Notes: a model not told the origin generated them from the sequence alone. Positions 34,899 through 44,216 are shown, counted from the first letter of the stretch. The stretch: 64,000 nucleotides of DNA from Ruania alkalisoli (GCF_014960965.1 NZ_CP063169.1:1583581-1647580), one strand, 5' to 3'. Numbers and translations: made by a program.

Positions 34899-35069
34899 AT
34901 GGCAGTTCCCAAGCGCAAGATGTCGCGCAGCAACACCCGCGCGCGCCGTTCGCAGTGGAAGACCAAGGCGGCGGACCTCGTCCCGGTCCGCTCCGGTGGT
35001 CGTGAGGTCCGGGTGCCGCGGCGCCTGGCCCGCGCCGTCGAGCGCGGTCTGGTCGACGTCGAGAGCTGA
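34899..35069 (+). CDS. rpmF: 50S ribosomal protein L32 (Cys-less)
   Basis: 56 residues, [17 protein letters not shown] ... GLVDVES, with GGAAGGGGAGG before the ATG. It carries the universal L32 N-terminus but none of the zinc-ligand Cys found in C-plus forms. Together with type B L31 it looks like a zinc-sparing ribosomal protein pair. A hairpin terminator follows. Confidence 0.94.
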   Translation: MAVPKRKMSRSNTRARRSQWKTKAADLVPVRSGGREVRVPRRLARAVERGLVDVES

Positions 35070-35096
35070 GCCTCGCGCTCGCGACACGCGAACCGT

Positions 35097-35130
35097 GAAG
35101 CGGTCGCTCCCTGCCGGGGGCGGCCGCTTC
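35097..35130 (+). terminator. Terminator after rpmF
   Basis: GAAGCGG (35097-35103) pairs with CCGCTTC (35124-35130), extended inward by CGC/GCG after one mismatch, and is followed by the T-rich CTTGTGTT. It lies 28 bases behind the rpmF stop. Confidence 0.75.
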
Positions 35131-35274
35131 CTTGTGTTCGGGGAAACCCGGCGATGTCTTATACGAGCGGCCAGGCCTGCGCTACGATCCGCTTGGTGCC
35201 GCGTGCTGAGCCGGGCCGTCGACGGGTATGTGGAGTACTGGTCGACTCACTCACTGCAGAGAGCAGACGTTCCG

Positions 35275-37782
35275 ATGGTGTCTCGAGCTCGTTCCCTCGC
35301 CGGTGTGCGGCGGCTGATTGCAGCGATTGCCGCTGCGATCCTGGTCTGCCTCGGCGGCGTCGTCACCGCGCCGAGCGCATCGGCGGTCGGCACGGTCGTC
35401 ATCGACGACTTCGCCGGGAACTCGCTCGGCATGAGGACGGTGACACTCTCGCCTGCGATGGGTGGTACTCAGGCCTCGACGTTCACGGAGTCCGGCGGCG
35501 TGGGCGTGTTCTCGATCGGCGGGCAGGGAAACACCCAGGGCAGTGTGCGATTCGACTACACGCTTCCCGGCCCGACCGACCTCACTGAGGGGTGGACGAA
35601 CACCCGAATCAGTTTCGCCTTCGACTCGATTCAGCGGACGCCAGACGACGGCGGCACTGCGCTCAGCTACTCGCTGACACTGGTCGATTCAGAGGGCGGT
35701 ACGGACAGCATCTCCTCCGGTATCGCATCCACGGACGACTTCGACGCGAGCTTCCCGCTGCTGTGCGAAGGCACATTGTGCTACGAGGACGTCGATGTGA
35801 CCCGGGTTGTCAGCGCGACGCTGGAGTTGCGGGCACCCGGCACCTACGACGAGGGGCACTCGGTCACTGTCAGGATGGAGGGGGTGGAGGCGGCTCCACC
35901 CGTGGGAACGCCCACCGAGCCGCTTACCCCGACGGTCACAACTCCGACGACGACGATCGCCGCGAGTGCGCCGACCTCCGTGCAGTTCACTGTCTCGTTC
36001 GCCTCCGACGGGTTCCTCGAGGGGACGACCGCACTCGAAGCGTCCGATCTGACCGTCTCCGGCACCGCGGCCGGACGGGACAACGTCCAGGTCAGCGGTG
36101 GGCCATCGGTCTATCAGGTGCTGGTCGGCCCACTGACGTCTGATGGCACGGTCTCGGTGGGAGTGCCCGCCGACGTGGTGACCGGACTCGCGAGTCGCCC
36201 CAACATCGCCAGCAGCGATGAACCGGTCGTCACCTTTGACCTCGGTGCCGTACCGGCGATCACGAGTGGAGACACTGCGACCTTCATTGCCGGTGAGGCG
36301 GGCTCGTTCGAGGTCGTCGCGACCGGGGACCCCGTACCGGATGTCACGATCACGGGCGGGCTTCCGGCCGGTCTCACGCTCTCGGACCTTGGCAGCGGCA
36401 CGGTGGCGATCACCGGAACACCGGAGGCCGCCACCGGCGGAACGTACCCCGTCACCGTGACGGCATCGAACGGCTACACACCGAACGCCGTGCAAGAGCT
36501 GTCGGTGACGGTGAACGAGGCGCCGGCTTTCACGAGTGCGGATGCGGTGACGTTTACTGCTGGTGAGGTGGGCGGTTTCACGGTGGAGGTCTCGGCCGGG
36601 TTCCCGGGGCCGGTGACGGTGGGGGCTGAGTCTGTGTTGCCGGAGGGTTTGTCGTTGGTGGATCACGGTGATGGTTCGGCGACGTTGTCGGGGACTCCGG
36701 TTGCTGGTGGGGTGAGTGTGCTGGAGTTGGTGGCGAGCAATGGTGCGGGTTTGTCGGCGCAGCAGTCGCTGTCGGTGACGGTGAACGAGGCGCCGGCTTT
36801 CACGAGTGCGGATGCGGTGACGTTTACTGCTGGTGAGGTGGGCGGTTTCACGGTGGAGGTCTCGGCCGGGTTCCCGGGGCCGGTGACGGTGGGGGCTGAG
36901 TCTGTGTTGCCGGAGGGTTTGTCGTTGGTGGATCACGGTGATGGTTCGGCGACGTTGTCGGGGACTCCGGTTGCTGGTGGGGTGAGTGTGCTGGAGTTGG
37001 TGGCGAGCAATGGTGCAGGTCTGTCGGCGCAGCAGCAACTCACCCTCACGATCCAGCAGTCGCCGGAACTCCTTACAGAACCTTCCCTCGTGCTGGTGGC
37101 CGGCGTGCAGGGCGCGCTCGTGCTCGAGTCAGTTCCCGGCTTCCCGCCCGAAACCACACTGACCCTGACCGGAGATCTCCCATTGGGGGTGACGTTCACC
37201 GATCACGGTGACGGTACGGCGACGCTAGCGGGGGTAGCCGGACCGGACGCCGTCGGGCAGTACCCGATCACGGTGACTGCCAGCAACGGCGCAGCGCCGG
37301 ATGCCGTTCGCGTGGGCACGGTCACGGTCGAACTGGCCGCCGCTGTGACCCTTCCGGAGGACGAGCCCGTCGCAACCGGTCAGCTCAGCGGACTGCCGGC
37401 TCAGACCACGGTCGGCCAGGAGGTCACCGTCACCGGTACCGGGTTCGCTGCCGGTGCCCCAGTGAGCCTCGGCATGTACTCCGAGCCCACGGTGCTTGGC
37501 AGCGCGGCCGCGGATGCGGCTGGTGAGTTCACGGCCACCTTCGTGATCCCCGATCAGCTCGGTGACCACACGATCGTGGCGGCCGGGGTCAGTGCAGCCG
37601 GCGAGGTGCAGTACCTCACCGCACCCACCGAGATCGTCCTGGAGCCAGTGGAGGAACCCACCGACGACGGGCCCTCCTTGCCCAGCACCGGCGCCGCCGT
37701 GGGTGGAGTCCTGATCCTTGCGATCGCGGTGGTCGGACTGGGCGCCTTCCTGAGCCGGCAAGCACGCCACAGGCAGGTCTAG
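35275..37782 (+). CDS. Secreted, LPxTG-anchored Ig-like repeat surface protein
   Basis: 835 residues from the ATG at 35275; the open frame continues upstream through rpmF and is ignored there. Signal peptide: MVSRARSLAGVRR, hydrophobic IAAIAAAILVCLGGVV, cleavage near APSASA. A first beta-rich domain with one C-x5-C pair (CEGTLC) is followed by a Thr/Pro linker and several putative-Ig (He_PIG-like) repeats of about 90 residues (...ITGTPEAATGGTYPVTVTASNG...). The C-terminus has LPSTG, a membrane helix (VGGVLILAIAVVGLGAFL) and RQARHRQV, a sortase sorting signal. Likely a cell-wall adhesin or S-layer-like protein; ligand unknown. Two repeats are almost identical in DNA and use different codons from the rest. 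Confidence 0.88.
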   Translation: MVSRARSLAGVRRLIAAIAAAILVCLGGVVTAPSASAVGTVVIDDFAGNSLGMRTVTLSPAMGGTQASTFTESGGVGVFSIGGQGNTQGSVRFDYTLPGPTDLTEGWTNTRISFAFDSIQRTPDDGGTALSYSLTLVDSEGGTDSISSGIASTDDFDASFPLLCEGTLCYEDVDVTRVVSATLELRAPGTYDEGHSVTVRMEGVEAAPPVGTPTEPLTPTVTTPTTTIAASAPTSVQFTVSFASDGFLEGTTALEASDLTVSGTAAGRDNVQVSGGPSVYQVLVGPLTSDGTVSVGVPADVVTGLASRPNIASSDEPVVTFDLGAVPAITSGDTATFIAGEAGSFEVVATGDPVPDVTITGGLPAGLTLSDLGSGTVAITGTPEAATGGTYPVTVTASNGYTPNAVQELSVTVNEAPAFTSADAVTFTAGEVGGFTVEVSAGFPGPVTVGAESVLPEGLSLVDHGDGSATLSGTPVAGGVSVLELVASNGAGLSAQQSLSVTVNEAPAFTSADAVTFTAGEVGGFTVEVSAGFPGPVTVGAESVLPEGLSLVDHGDGSATLSGTPVAGGVSVLELVASNGAGLSAQQQLTLTIQQSPELLTEPSLVLVAGVQGALVLESVPGFPPETTLTLTGDLPLGVTFTDHGDGTATLAGVAGPDAVGQYPITVTASNGAAPDAVRVGTVTVELAAAVTLPEDEPVATGQLSGLPAQTTVGQEVTVTGTGFAAGAPVSLGMYSEPTVLGSAAADAAGEFTATFVIPDQLGDHTIVAAGVSAAGEVQYLTAPTEIVLEPVEEPTDDGPSLPSTGAAVGGVLILAIAVVGLGAFLSRQARHRQV
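36498..37016 (+). repeat. Perfect 249-bp direct repeat inside the surface protein gene
   Basis: Bases 36498-36746 recur without any difference at 36768-37016, a period of 270 bp or 90 codons, one Ig-like repeat. Inside the repeat many codons end in T (GCT, GGT, GTT, TTT), whereas flanking repeats prefer C/G endings. The duplication is therefore recent, and the unit may have come from elsewhere. Confidence 0.95.
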
Positions 37783-37807
37783 CCCCGCTTCTGGCGCCCA
37801 CCGGCTC

Positions 37808-37838
37808 GGCCGGCCACCCCCGTTGCGGGTGGCCGGCC
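37808..37838 (+). terminator. Terminator-like hairpin after the surface protein gene
   Basis: GGCCGGCCACCC (37808-37819) and GGGTGGCCGGCC (37827-37838) form a perfect 12-bp stem with a 7-base loop, 26 bases behind the stop. No U-tract follows. Confidence 0.7.
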
Positions 37839-37860
37839 AGTGCTCGACGTCGACGCCGGA

Positions 37861-38091
37861 CCGTCGCTCGCCAGGGTGAGCTCTTTGGCAGGAATCCTGC
37901 GAGCCAAGTACGAGTGTGGCCAGCCGCCCTCGTTGCTCGGGCGACCGGCCACACTCATTGGTCGGGATGACAGGAGCCGTCGCTCGCCAGGGCGAGCTCC
38001 TCGGCAAATCCTGCAAGCTAGATAATGAGTGTGGCCAGCCGCCCTCGTTCCTCGGGCGACCGGCCACACTCATTGGTCGGGATGACAGGAT
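37861..38091. repeat. 116-bp tandem duplication carrying a hairpin and the tRNA-Pro 3' end
   Basis: Two copies with a 116-bp period: the first begins CCGTCGCTCGCCAGGG at 37861, the second at 37977. Each has a 10-bp stem GAGTGTGGCC/GGCCACACTC (37912-37956; 38027-38071, 12 bp in the second copy). Each ends with GGTCGGGATGACAGGA (37960-37975; 38076-38091 region). In the second copy that 16-mer is the genuine 3' end of tRNA-Pro; in the first it is a detached fragment. The copies differ by a few substitutions and small indels, mostly between the shared start and the stem. Confidence 0.9.
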
Positions 38092-38150
38092 TTGAACCTG
38101 CGACCTTCCGCTCCCAAAGCGGACGCGCTACCAACCTGCGCCACATCCCG
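38074..38150 (-). tRNA. tRNA-Pro(UGG)
   Basis: Minus-strand cloverleaf: acceptor CGGGATG (38150-38144) pairs with CATCCCG; discriminator A at 38077, encoded CCA 38076-38074. Anticodon stem-loop CCGCTTTGGGAGCGG gives anticodon TGG. T-arm GGTTCAAATCC is intact. Confidence 0.97.
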
Positions 38151-38245
38151 GTGCGACCCGCAGGTCGCCGGGACGAGTCTACGGCGTCTGAGGCAGTGTC
38201 TTGGACCGCGCACTACTGGAGAGCAGGTACGCTAGGACACGCCTT

Positions 38246-38319
38246 GCGGGTGTAGCTCAATGGTAGAGCCTCTGCCTTCCAAGCAGATGGTGCGGGTTCG
38301 ATTCCCGTCACCCGCTCCA
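38246..38319 (+). tRNA. tRNA-Gly(UCC)
   Basis: Acceptor GCGGGTG (38246-38252) pairs with CACCCGC (38309-38315), discriminator T, encoded CCA 38317-38319. The anticodon arm CTGCCTTCCAAGCAG gives anticodon TCC. T-arm GGTTCGATTCC is intact. Confidence 0.97.
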
Positions 38320-38490
38320 GATTTCCGTGGCGGCTGGTCCTCGGCCGTGCTGCAGGTGCCGTACGATAGGTGGCTGCGTCCGATTTAGCATGCCCGCTCC
38401 GGGTATTCGCGGACGCGACTGATCGTCGCCCGCGGATCTCTTCGTGCGGGCGTGTCCCTCATATGCCGACCCACGAGTGGAGAGCACGTA

Positions 38491-39921
38491 GTGAAGAGCG
38501 CCGTCGAGAACCTCGAGCCCACACGGGCGAAGCTGACCGTGGAGGTGCCTCTGGCCGAGCTGCAGCCGAGCGTGGACCACGCGTACTCCCACATCGCCTC
38601 TCAGGTGAACATCCCCGGTTTCCGCCGCGGGAAGGTCCCGCCGCGAATCATCGACCAGCGCGTCGGTAAGGGTGCGGTCATGGAGCATGCCATCAACGAG
38701 GCATTGCCGGGCCTGTACCGTCAGGCGGTAACCGAATCCGAGCTCAAGCCCCTCGGCCAGCCGGAGATCGAGGTGACGGCCGTCCCCGGCCTCACCGACG
38801 AAGCCGACGATCTGATCTTCACCGCAGAGTTGGACGTGCGGCCCGAGATCGAGCTGCCGGACCTGGAGAGCCTGACCATCACCGTCGAGTCCACTGAGGT
38901 CACCGATGAGGACATCGAGGAGCGCCTGACGTCCCTGCGCGAGCAGCACGCCACCCTTGCCGGTGTCGATCGCGCAGCCCAGGACGGCGACTTCGTCACC
39001 ATCGACCTCAAGGCGACGATCGGCGACGACGAGATCGACTCGGTCTCCGGCGTCTCCTACCAGATCGGCTCGGGCAACATGCTCGACGGCATGGATGAGG
39101 CGTTGACTGGCCTCTCCGCGGACGAGACAACCACCTTCACCGCCCCGCTCGCCGGTGGAGACCGCGCCGGCCAGGATGCGCAGATCACGGTCACGCCCAC
39201 CGCGATCAAGGTGCAGGAACTGCCGGAGGTTGATGACGAGTTCGCTCAGACTGCCTCCGAGTTCGACACCGTGGAGGAGCTGCGCGAGAACCTGCGTACG
39301 CAGGTGGCCGAGGCCAAGGAGAACAACCGCGCTGTCACCGCCCGGGACCAGCTGCTCGAGCAGCTCGTCGAGGCAACCGACTTCCCACTGCCGGCCAAGG
39401 TGATCGAGGCCGAGGTCCACCAGCACCTCGAGAACGAAAATCGCCTCGAGGACGATGAGCACCGTGCAGAGGTCACCGAGGAGACCACGTCGGTGCTCAA
39501 GCGCCAACTGCTGCTCGACACGCTCGCTGAGAAGGTGTCGGTCTCTGTCGGACAGAACGAGCTCCTGGAGTTCCTGCTCCGTACGGCTCAGCAGTACCAG
39601 CAGGACCCGAGCGAGTTCATCCGCCAAGCGGACGAGAACGGTCAGATTCCGCTCTTCGTCGCCGAGCTCACCCGCAATAAGTCCCTCGCCGTCGCACTGC
39701 GGCAGGTGAAGGTCGTCGACTCTGCCGGTGACGAGGTCGACCTGTCGGCCTACATCGGATCGGATGAGGAAGACGCGGCTGCTGCGGCCGCCGCGCAAGA
39801 CGAGGCGCCCGAAACTGAGACTGTCGACGTGACGGACGCGGCGGAGAGCGAGGACACACCCGCCGAGGCCGCCTCCGACGAGGAGAACGAGTCTGAGAGC
39901 GACGAGACCGCTAAGGCCTGA
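38491..39921 (+). CDS. tig: Trigger factor (ribosome-bound chaperone/PPIase)
   Basis: 476 residues from the GTG at 38491 with GGAGAG upstream. N-terminal ribosome-binding domain with the signature loop IPGFRRGKVP, central FKBP-type PPIase domain (about 160-245: DGDFVTIDLKA ... GSGNMLDGMDEAL), and helical C-terminal chaperone arms. The tail (about 430-476) is strongly acidic, as in other actinobacterial trigger factors. Upstream of clpP1-clpP2-clpX in the usual order, but ended by its own terminator. Confidence 0.97.
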   Translation: MKSAVENLEPTRAKLTVEVPLAELQPSVDHAYSHIASQVNIPGFRRGKVPPRIIDQRVGKGAVMEHAINEALPGLYRQAVTESELKPLGQPEIEVTAVPGLTDEADDLIFTAELDVRPEIELPDLESLTITVESTEVTDEDIEERLTSLREQHATLAGVDRAAQDGDFVTIDLKATIGDDEIDSVSGVSYQIGSGNMLDGMDEALTGLSADETTTFTAPLAGGDRAGQDAQITVTPTAIKVQELPEVDDEFAQTASEFDTVEELRENLRTQVAEAKENNRAVTARDQLLEQLVEATDFPLPAKVIEAEVHQHLENENRLEDDEHRAEVTEETTSVLKRQLLLDTLAEKVSVSVGQNELLEFLLRTAQQYQQDPSEFIRQADENGQIPLFVAELTRNKSLAVALRQVKVVDSAGDEVDLSAYIGSDEEDAAAAAAAQDEAPETETVDVTDAAESEDTPAEAASDEENESESDETAKA

Positions 39922-39930
39922 TCGTCGCTT

Positions 39931-39982
39931 GAACTGCCCCCGTTTGCTTCCAGGATTGCCCTGGCAGGAACGGGGGCAGTTC
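39931..39982 (+). terminator. Terminator after tig
   Basis: GAACTGCCCCCGTT (39931-39944) and AACGGGGGCAGTTC (39969-39982) make a perfect 14-bp stem, followed by TCGTTCT. The 24-base loop holds a small CCAGG...CCTGG stem. Confidence 0.85.
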
Positions 39983-40097
39983 TCGTTCTACCGAGCAGGC
40001 GTGCGCCGACAGCGAAACAGGCGTGGCTGCGGGCAGGTCTGACCTCCCGACGGCGTTAGTGTCATCGCAGACATCACCACGATCGAGGAGCATGCAC

Positions 40098-40706
40098 GTG
40101 AGCGACTTCCCGCAGGCCGCCGGTAGCGACACCCAGGGTCTGGCACTGGGCGACCACATCTACAACCGCCTCCTGAAGGAGCGGATCATCTGGCTCGGCT
40201 CCGAAGTCCGAGACGAGAACGCGAACCAGATCTGCGCTCAGATGCTGCTGCTGGCAGCGGAGGATCCGGAGAAGGACATCGCCCTCTACATCAACTCCCC
40301 GGGTGGTTCCGTCACCGCCGGGATGGCGATCTACGACACCATGCAGTACGTCAAGCCCGACGTGGCCACCGTCGCGATGGGCATGGCAGCCTCCATGGGG
40401 CAGTTCCTGCTTTCCTCAGGCGCGAAGGGTAAGCGCTATGCGACACCCCATGCCCGGGTGATGATGCATCAGCCCTCCGGTGGGATCGGCGGTACGGCCT
40501 CCGACATCAAGATCAATGCCGAGCTGATCTTGCACATGAAGAAGGTGATGGCGGAGCTGACCGCCGAGCAGACCGGCCGTACGGCCGAGGAGATCAACCG
40601 CGACGCCGACCGTGACCGCTGGTTCACCGCAGAGCAGGCGTTGGAGTACGGATTCATCGACCACGTGGTCTCCGACTCCGATGCCGTGACCGCGGCCCAG
40701 TCCTGA
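40098..40706 (+). CDS. clpP1: ATP-dependent Clp protease proteolytic subunit 1
   Basis: 202 residues from the GTG at 40098, seven bases after GAGGAG; the ATG at 40092 is too close to that site. Serine protease with Ser99 in MGMAASMGQ and His124 in VMMHQPSGG; the Asp is in the NRDADRDRW region. In actinobacteria ClpP1 and ClpP2 form a mixed two-ring barrel that works with ClpX/ClpC. Gene 31 bp before clpP2. Confidence 0.96.
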   Translation: MSDFPQAAGSDTQGLALGDHIYNRLLKERIIWLGSEVRDENANQICAQMLLLAAEDPEKDIALYINSPGGSVTAGMAIYDTMQYVKPDVATVAMGMAASMGQFLLSSGAKGKRYATPHARVMMHQPSGGIGGTASDIKINAELILHMKKVMAELTAEQTGRTAEEINRDADRDRWFTAEQALEYGFIDHVVSDSDAVTAAQS

Positions 40707-40737
40707 CGCCGGCCCACCCATTCAAGGAGCGAGAACT

Positions 40738-41409
40738 GTGAACCTTTCCCCCCAGGCATTCGGTGGCCGGGCCCCGCAGCCGGCGACGGCGCGTTACGTG
40801 CTCCCGCAGTTCGAGGAGCGCACGGCCTACGGCTTCAAGCGCCAGGATCCGTACACGAAACTGTTCGAGGACCGCATCATCTTCCTCGGCGTGCAGGTGG
40901 ACGACGCCTCGGCGGACGACATCATGGCCCAGCTGCTGGTGCTCGAGAGTCAGGACCCGGACCAGGACATCACGATCTATATCAACTCCCCGGGCGGCTC
41001 GTTCACGGCCATGACAGCCATCTACGACACCATGCAGTACATCCGCCCGCAGATCCAGACCGTGTGCCTGGGCCAGGCTGCCTCGGCCGCGGCCGTGCTG
41101 CTGGCCGCGGGGACCCCGGGCAAGCGTCTGGCGCTGCCGAACGCCCGCGTCCTCATCCACCAGCCCTCCCTCGAGGGTGGCTTCGGACAGGCTTCCGACA
41201 TCGAGATCCACGCCAACGAGGTGATGCGGATGCGCGAGTGGCTCGAGACCACGCTCGCCCAGCACACCGGCACGGATCTGGAGAAGGTGCGCCACGATAT
41301 CGAGCGCGACAAGATCCTCTCGGCCCAGCAGTCACTCGAGTACGGACTGGTCGACCAGGTGCTCGACAGCCGCAAGGCACCAGCACTGACGGCCGGCAAG
41401 GACTCCTGA
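40738..41409 (+). CDS. clpP2: ATP-dependent Clp protease proteolytic subunit 2
   Basis: 223 residues; GTG with AAGGAG upstream. Catalytic Ser116 in [10 protein letters not shown], His141 in [11 protein letters not shown]. The longer N-terminal propeptide-like segment (to about residue 30) is typical of ClpP2. Partner of ClpP1 in the heteromeric protease. A perfect hairpin follows the gene, so clpX has a separate promoter. Confidence 0.96.
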   Translation: MNLSPQAFGGRAPQPATARYVLPQFEERTAYGFKRQDPYTKLFEDRIIFLGVQVDDASADDIMAQLLVLESQDPDQDITIYINSPGGSFTAMTAIYDTMQYIRPQIQTVCLGQAASAAAVLLAAGTPGKRLALPNARVLIHQPSLEGGFGQASDIEIHANEVMRMREWLETTLAQHTGTDLEKVRHDIERDKILSAQQSLEYGLVDQVLDSRKAPALTAGKDS

Positions 41410-41423
41410 GCCTCGTGCTCACG

Positions 41424-41470
41424 GGTCGGACGGGCCAGCGCACCCACGACACGCGGTGGCCCGTCCGACC
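41424..41470 (+). terminator. Terminator after clpP2
   Basis: GGTCGGACGGGCC (41424-41436) and GGCCCGTCCGACC (41458-41470) form a perfect 13-bp stem with a 21-base loop, 14 bases behind the clpP2 stop. Confidence 0.8.
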
Positions 41471-41603
41471 TTCATGTGTCAGGCCACGTATCGTGGATGC
41501 AGGTTCGCCTGACGACAGGATTTCGGCTGGTCGCCCAGCCGTGCTTGGCGCACAATGATCACGACGAGTGCCTCGGCCCCCGACGGCAGGAAAGTGAGGA
41601 GAC

Positions 41604-42887
41604 ATGGCGCGAGTAGGTGAAGGCGCCGATCTGCTCAAGTGCTCCTTCTGCGGGAAGAGCCAGAAGCAGGTCGTCAAACTCATCGCCGGTCCCGGCGTAT
41701 ACATCTGCGACGAGTGCATCGACCTGTGCAACGAGATCATCGAGGAGGAACTCGCCGAGGCGAACGAGTTGGGTCTGGTCGACCTGCCGAAGCCGCGCGA
41801 GATCTTCGATTTTCTCGAGGAGTACATCATCGGCCAGGAGGATGCGAAGAAGTCCCTGGCCGTTGCGGTCTACAACCACTACAAGCGGGTACAGACCGGC
41901 GCCACGGGCGCCTCGACCACTGGCGAGAAGGACGACGTCGAACTGGCGAAGTCCAACATCCTCCTCATCGGCCCCACCGGCTGCGGGAAGACCTACCTCG
42001 CGCAGACCCTCGCCCGGATGCTCAACGTCCCGTTCGCGATCGCCGACGCCACTGCCCTCACTGAGGCCGGCTACGTCGGAGAGGACGTCGAGAATATCCT
42101 CCTCAAACTCATCCAGGCTGCGGACTTCGACGTCAAGAAGGCCGAGACCGGGATCATCTACATCGACGAGATCGACAAGATCGCACGCAAGAGCGAGAAC
42201 CCGTCGATCACCCGGGACGTCTCCGGCGAGGGCGTCCAGCAGGCGCTGCTGAAGATCCTGGAAGGTACGCAAGCCTCCGTCCCCCCGCAGGGAGGTCGCA
42301 AGCACCCGCACCAGGAATTCATCACGATCGACACCTCGAACGTGCTTTTCATCGTGGCGGGGGCCTTCGCTGGGCTGGACGAGATCATCACCAGCCGCGC
42401 CGGTCGGCGCGGGATCGGGTTCGGAGCACCGCTGCGCGAGGCAGACCAGGCCGATGTCATCGGTGATGTCATGCCAGAAGACCTTCTGAAGTTCGGCCTC
42501 ATTCCGGAGTTCATCGGCCGCCTTCCTGTGCTGACCACGGTCACGCCGCTGGACGCCCCTGCCCTGACTCGCATCCTCACCGAGCCGAAGAATGCGCTCA
42601 TCAGGCAGTACGAGCGCATGTTCGAGATCGACGGCGTGGAGCTGGAATTCACCGACGACGCGATCGCGGCGGTGGCCGACCAGGCGATCTTGCGTGGAAC
42701 CGGCGCCCGCGGGCTCCGCGCGATCATGGAGGAAGTGCTGCAGCCGGTCATGTTTGACGTACCGAGCCGTGAGGACATCGCTCGGGTAGTCATCACCCGC
42801 GAGGTGGTGCTGGAGAACGTCAACCCCACTCTCGTTCCTCGTGAAGCCCCTCGGTCGAAGCGAACCCCGCGGGAGAAGAGCGCCTGA
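41604..42887 (+). CDS. clpX: ATP-dependent Clp protease ATP-binding subunit ClpX
   Basis: 427 residues. AAA+ unfoldase feeding ClpP1P2. N-terminal zinc-binding domain with C13-x2-C16 (CSFCGKS) and CDECIDLC; Walker A GPTGCGKT, Walker [13 protein letters not shown], sensor/pore region and FIGRLPV arm. ATG at 41604 with GGAAAGTGAGGAG upstream. It has its own 190-bp upstream region containing the palindrome CCACGTATCGTGG (about 41483-41495). Confidence 0.98.
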   Translation: MARVGEGADLLKCSFCGKSQKQVVKLIAGPGVYICDECIDLCNEIIEEELAEANELGLVDLPKPREIFDFLEEYIIGQEDAKKSLAVAVYNHYKRVQTGATGASTTGEKDDVELAKSNILLIGPTGCGKTYLAQTLARMLNVPFAIADATALTEAGYVGEDVENILLKLIQAADFDVKKAETGIIYIDEIDKIARKSENPSITRDVSGEGVQQALLKILEGTQASVPPQGGRKHPHQEFITIDTSNVLFIVAGAFAGLDEIITSRAGRRGIGFGAPLREADQADVIGDVMPEDLLKFGLIPEFIGRLPVLTTVTPLDAPALTRILTEPKNALIRQYERMFEIDGVELEFTDDAIAAVADQAILRGTGARGLRAIMEEVLQPVMFDVPSREDIARVVITREVVLENVNPTLVPREAPRSKRTPREKSA

Positions 42888-42975
42888 GGCGCAGTACTTG
42901 CCGCTGAGGTCGCGAGCAACGCCGCGAGGAGGCACCCTAGAGGGGACCAGCATCCGATCAGGAAGCGAGGTCTTC

Positions 42976-44205
42976 ATGGTGAACCTTCCTCAACTGACCC
43001 TCCCCGACCATGCGCCCGTCTTGAGCGTGGTCATCGATGCCACGCCCTCTGCTGACGGCCGCAACGCAGTGGTTCTCGACCGGTGGGCCGACCTGCAACG
43101 TTCGGTCATGCTCGATGGTGCCGAGGCTGTGCCGCGGGTCGATGCCGACGCGATCGCCGCCGCACTCGAGCGCCCCACCTGGGTCCACGGTCCGCACGGC
43201 CGGGTGCTGATCGCCGCGGACGGTGAGGTGCTGCTCGACCGGGTCATCCCGGATCCTCCGACCGCTGGCGAGGCCGTCCTCTCCGACCACCCTCACGCCC
43301 TTGCGCTCGCCTATGCGGCCGATGCCGCTGCGCGGTACCTCGTGGTCGAGTCGGATCGTGCGGGGGCGCACCTATCACTCCATGAGGCCTCGGCTGTCAT
43401 GGGCAGTCAACTGCTGCACGACCGGGAGATCGACGGTGACCATGATGTGCTCACCAAGGTCCGGCCCAGCCGCGATCTTCCCCGGGACCGGGCCAACAAT
43501 CGTGCCGAGGACTCCTGGGAGCGCAACGCTGAGACCGTCGCCGCGGAGGTCGACCGGGTGATGGCGCAGGAGGATCCTGATCTGGTACTCCTCACCGGCG
43601 ACGTGCGCTCCACCGCCTATGTCGAAGAAGCCCTCGGCACTCATGCCCGTCAGGTGCTGGTGGACGTCCCCGGCGGCGCCCGGACCGAGGGCGTCAACTC
43701 GCGCGCCTTCGTCGCCGCGGTGGACGAGGCTGTCACCGGGTTCCGGATGCGCCGGAGGCAGGCGGTGCTCGACCACGTCGAGCAGGAGATCGGTCGCGCC
43801 GGTGCCGCGGTGAGCGGACTGGAGGACGTGGTCGACGTACTGCGACGCGGTCAGGTGGCTGAGCTGGTGTTGGACGCCGGTGCCGTCAGTTCCCCGCGTC
43901 AGCGGATCGCTGCGCACAGGCTCTGGATCGGTGAGGCCCCGCTCCAGCTGGGTATGTCGGCTCAACAACTCGCGGACCTGGGGGTCGGGGAGCCGAGGCA
44001 GGTTCGCGCTGACCTTGCACTCGGCCGGGCGGCCATGGACCAAGCGGCGGGCATCACGATCGCCGAGCAGCTCGACGTTGCGGACGGCATCGCCGCCGTG
44101 CTGCGTTGGACCGATGCCGCGACTCCCGCAGAGACCGCGTTCACCCAGAGCGGTGACAGCCAGCGTGCGCATGCCTCAGCCCACGCAGAGGAGCCGAGCC
44201 TCTAG
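42976..44205 (+). CDS. Rv2629-like (Vms1/eRF1-related) protein
   Basis: 409 residues from the ATG at 42976 (GGAAGCGAGG upstream). The order of segments matches mycobacterial Rv2629-like proteins: LTLPDHAPVLSVVIDATP, WVHGPHGRVLIAADGEVLLDR, YLVVESDRAGAHL, then RSRDLPRDRANNRAEDSWERNA-like and DLVLLTGDVRSTAYVEEAL. This family is distantly related to eRF1 domain 2/Vms1 peptidyl-tRNA hydrolases and is often annotated baeRF. A role in ribosome rescue or dormancy is suggested for relatives but unproven here. It follows clpX by 88 bp, an appealing quality-control context. Confidence 0.75.
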   Translation: MVNLPQLTLPDHAPVLSVVIDATPSADGRNAVVLDRWADLQRSVMLDGAEAVPRVDADAIAAALERPTWVHGPHGRVLIAADGEVLLDRVIPDPPTAGEAVLSDHPHALALAYAADAAARYLVVESDRAGAHLSLHEASAVMGSQLLHDREIDGDHDVLTKVRPSRDLPRDRANNRAEDSWERNAETVAAEVDRVMAQEDPDLVLLTGDVRSTAYVEEALGTHARQVLVDVPGGARTEGVNSRAFVAAVDEAVTGFRMRRRQAVLDHVEQEIGRAGAAVSGLEDVVDVLRRGQVAELVLDAGAVSSPRQRIAAHRLWIGEAPLQLGMSAQQLADLGVGEPRQVRADLALGRAAMDQAAGITIAEQLDVADGIAAVLRWTDAATPAETAFTQSGDSQRAHASAHAEEPSL

Positions 44206-44216
44206 GATGGGGGACC

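Noticed and set aside
34762-35274. Upstream extension of the surface-protein frame through rpmE2 and rpmF
   Set aside because: Overlaps two ribosomal protein genes and a terminator; a proper signal peptide starts at 35275.
36498-37016. Possible CRISPR or tandem-repeat array
   Set aside because: Repeats are in-frame 90-codon protein domains, not short repeats with spacers; no CRISPR array or cas gene was seen anywhere in the window.
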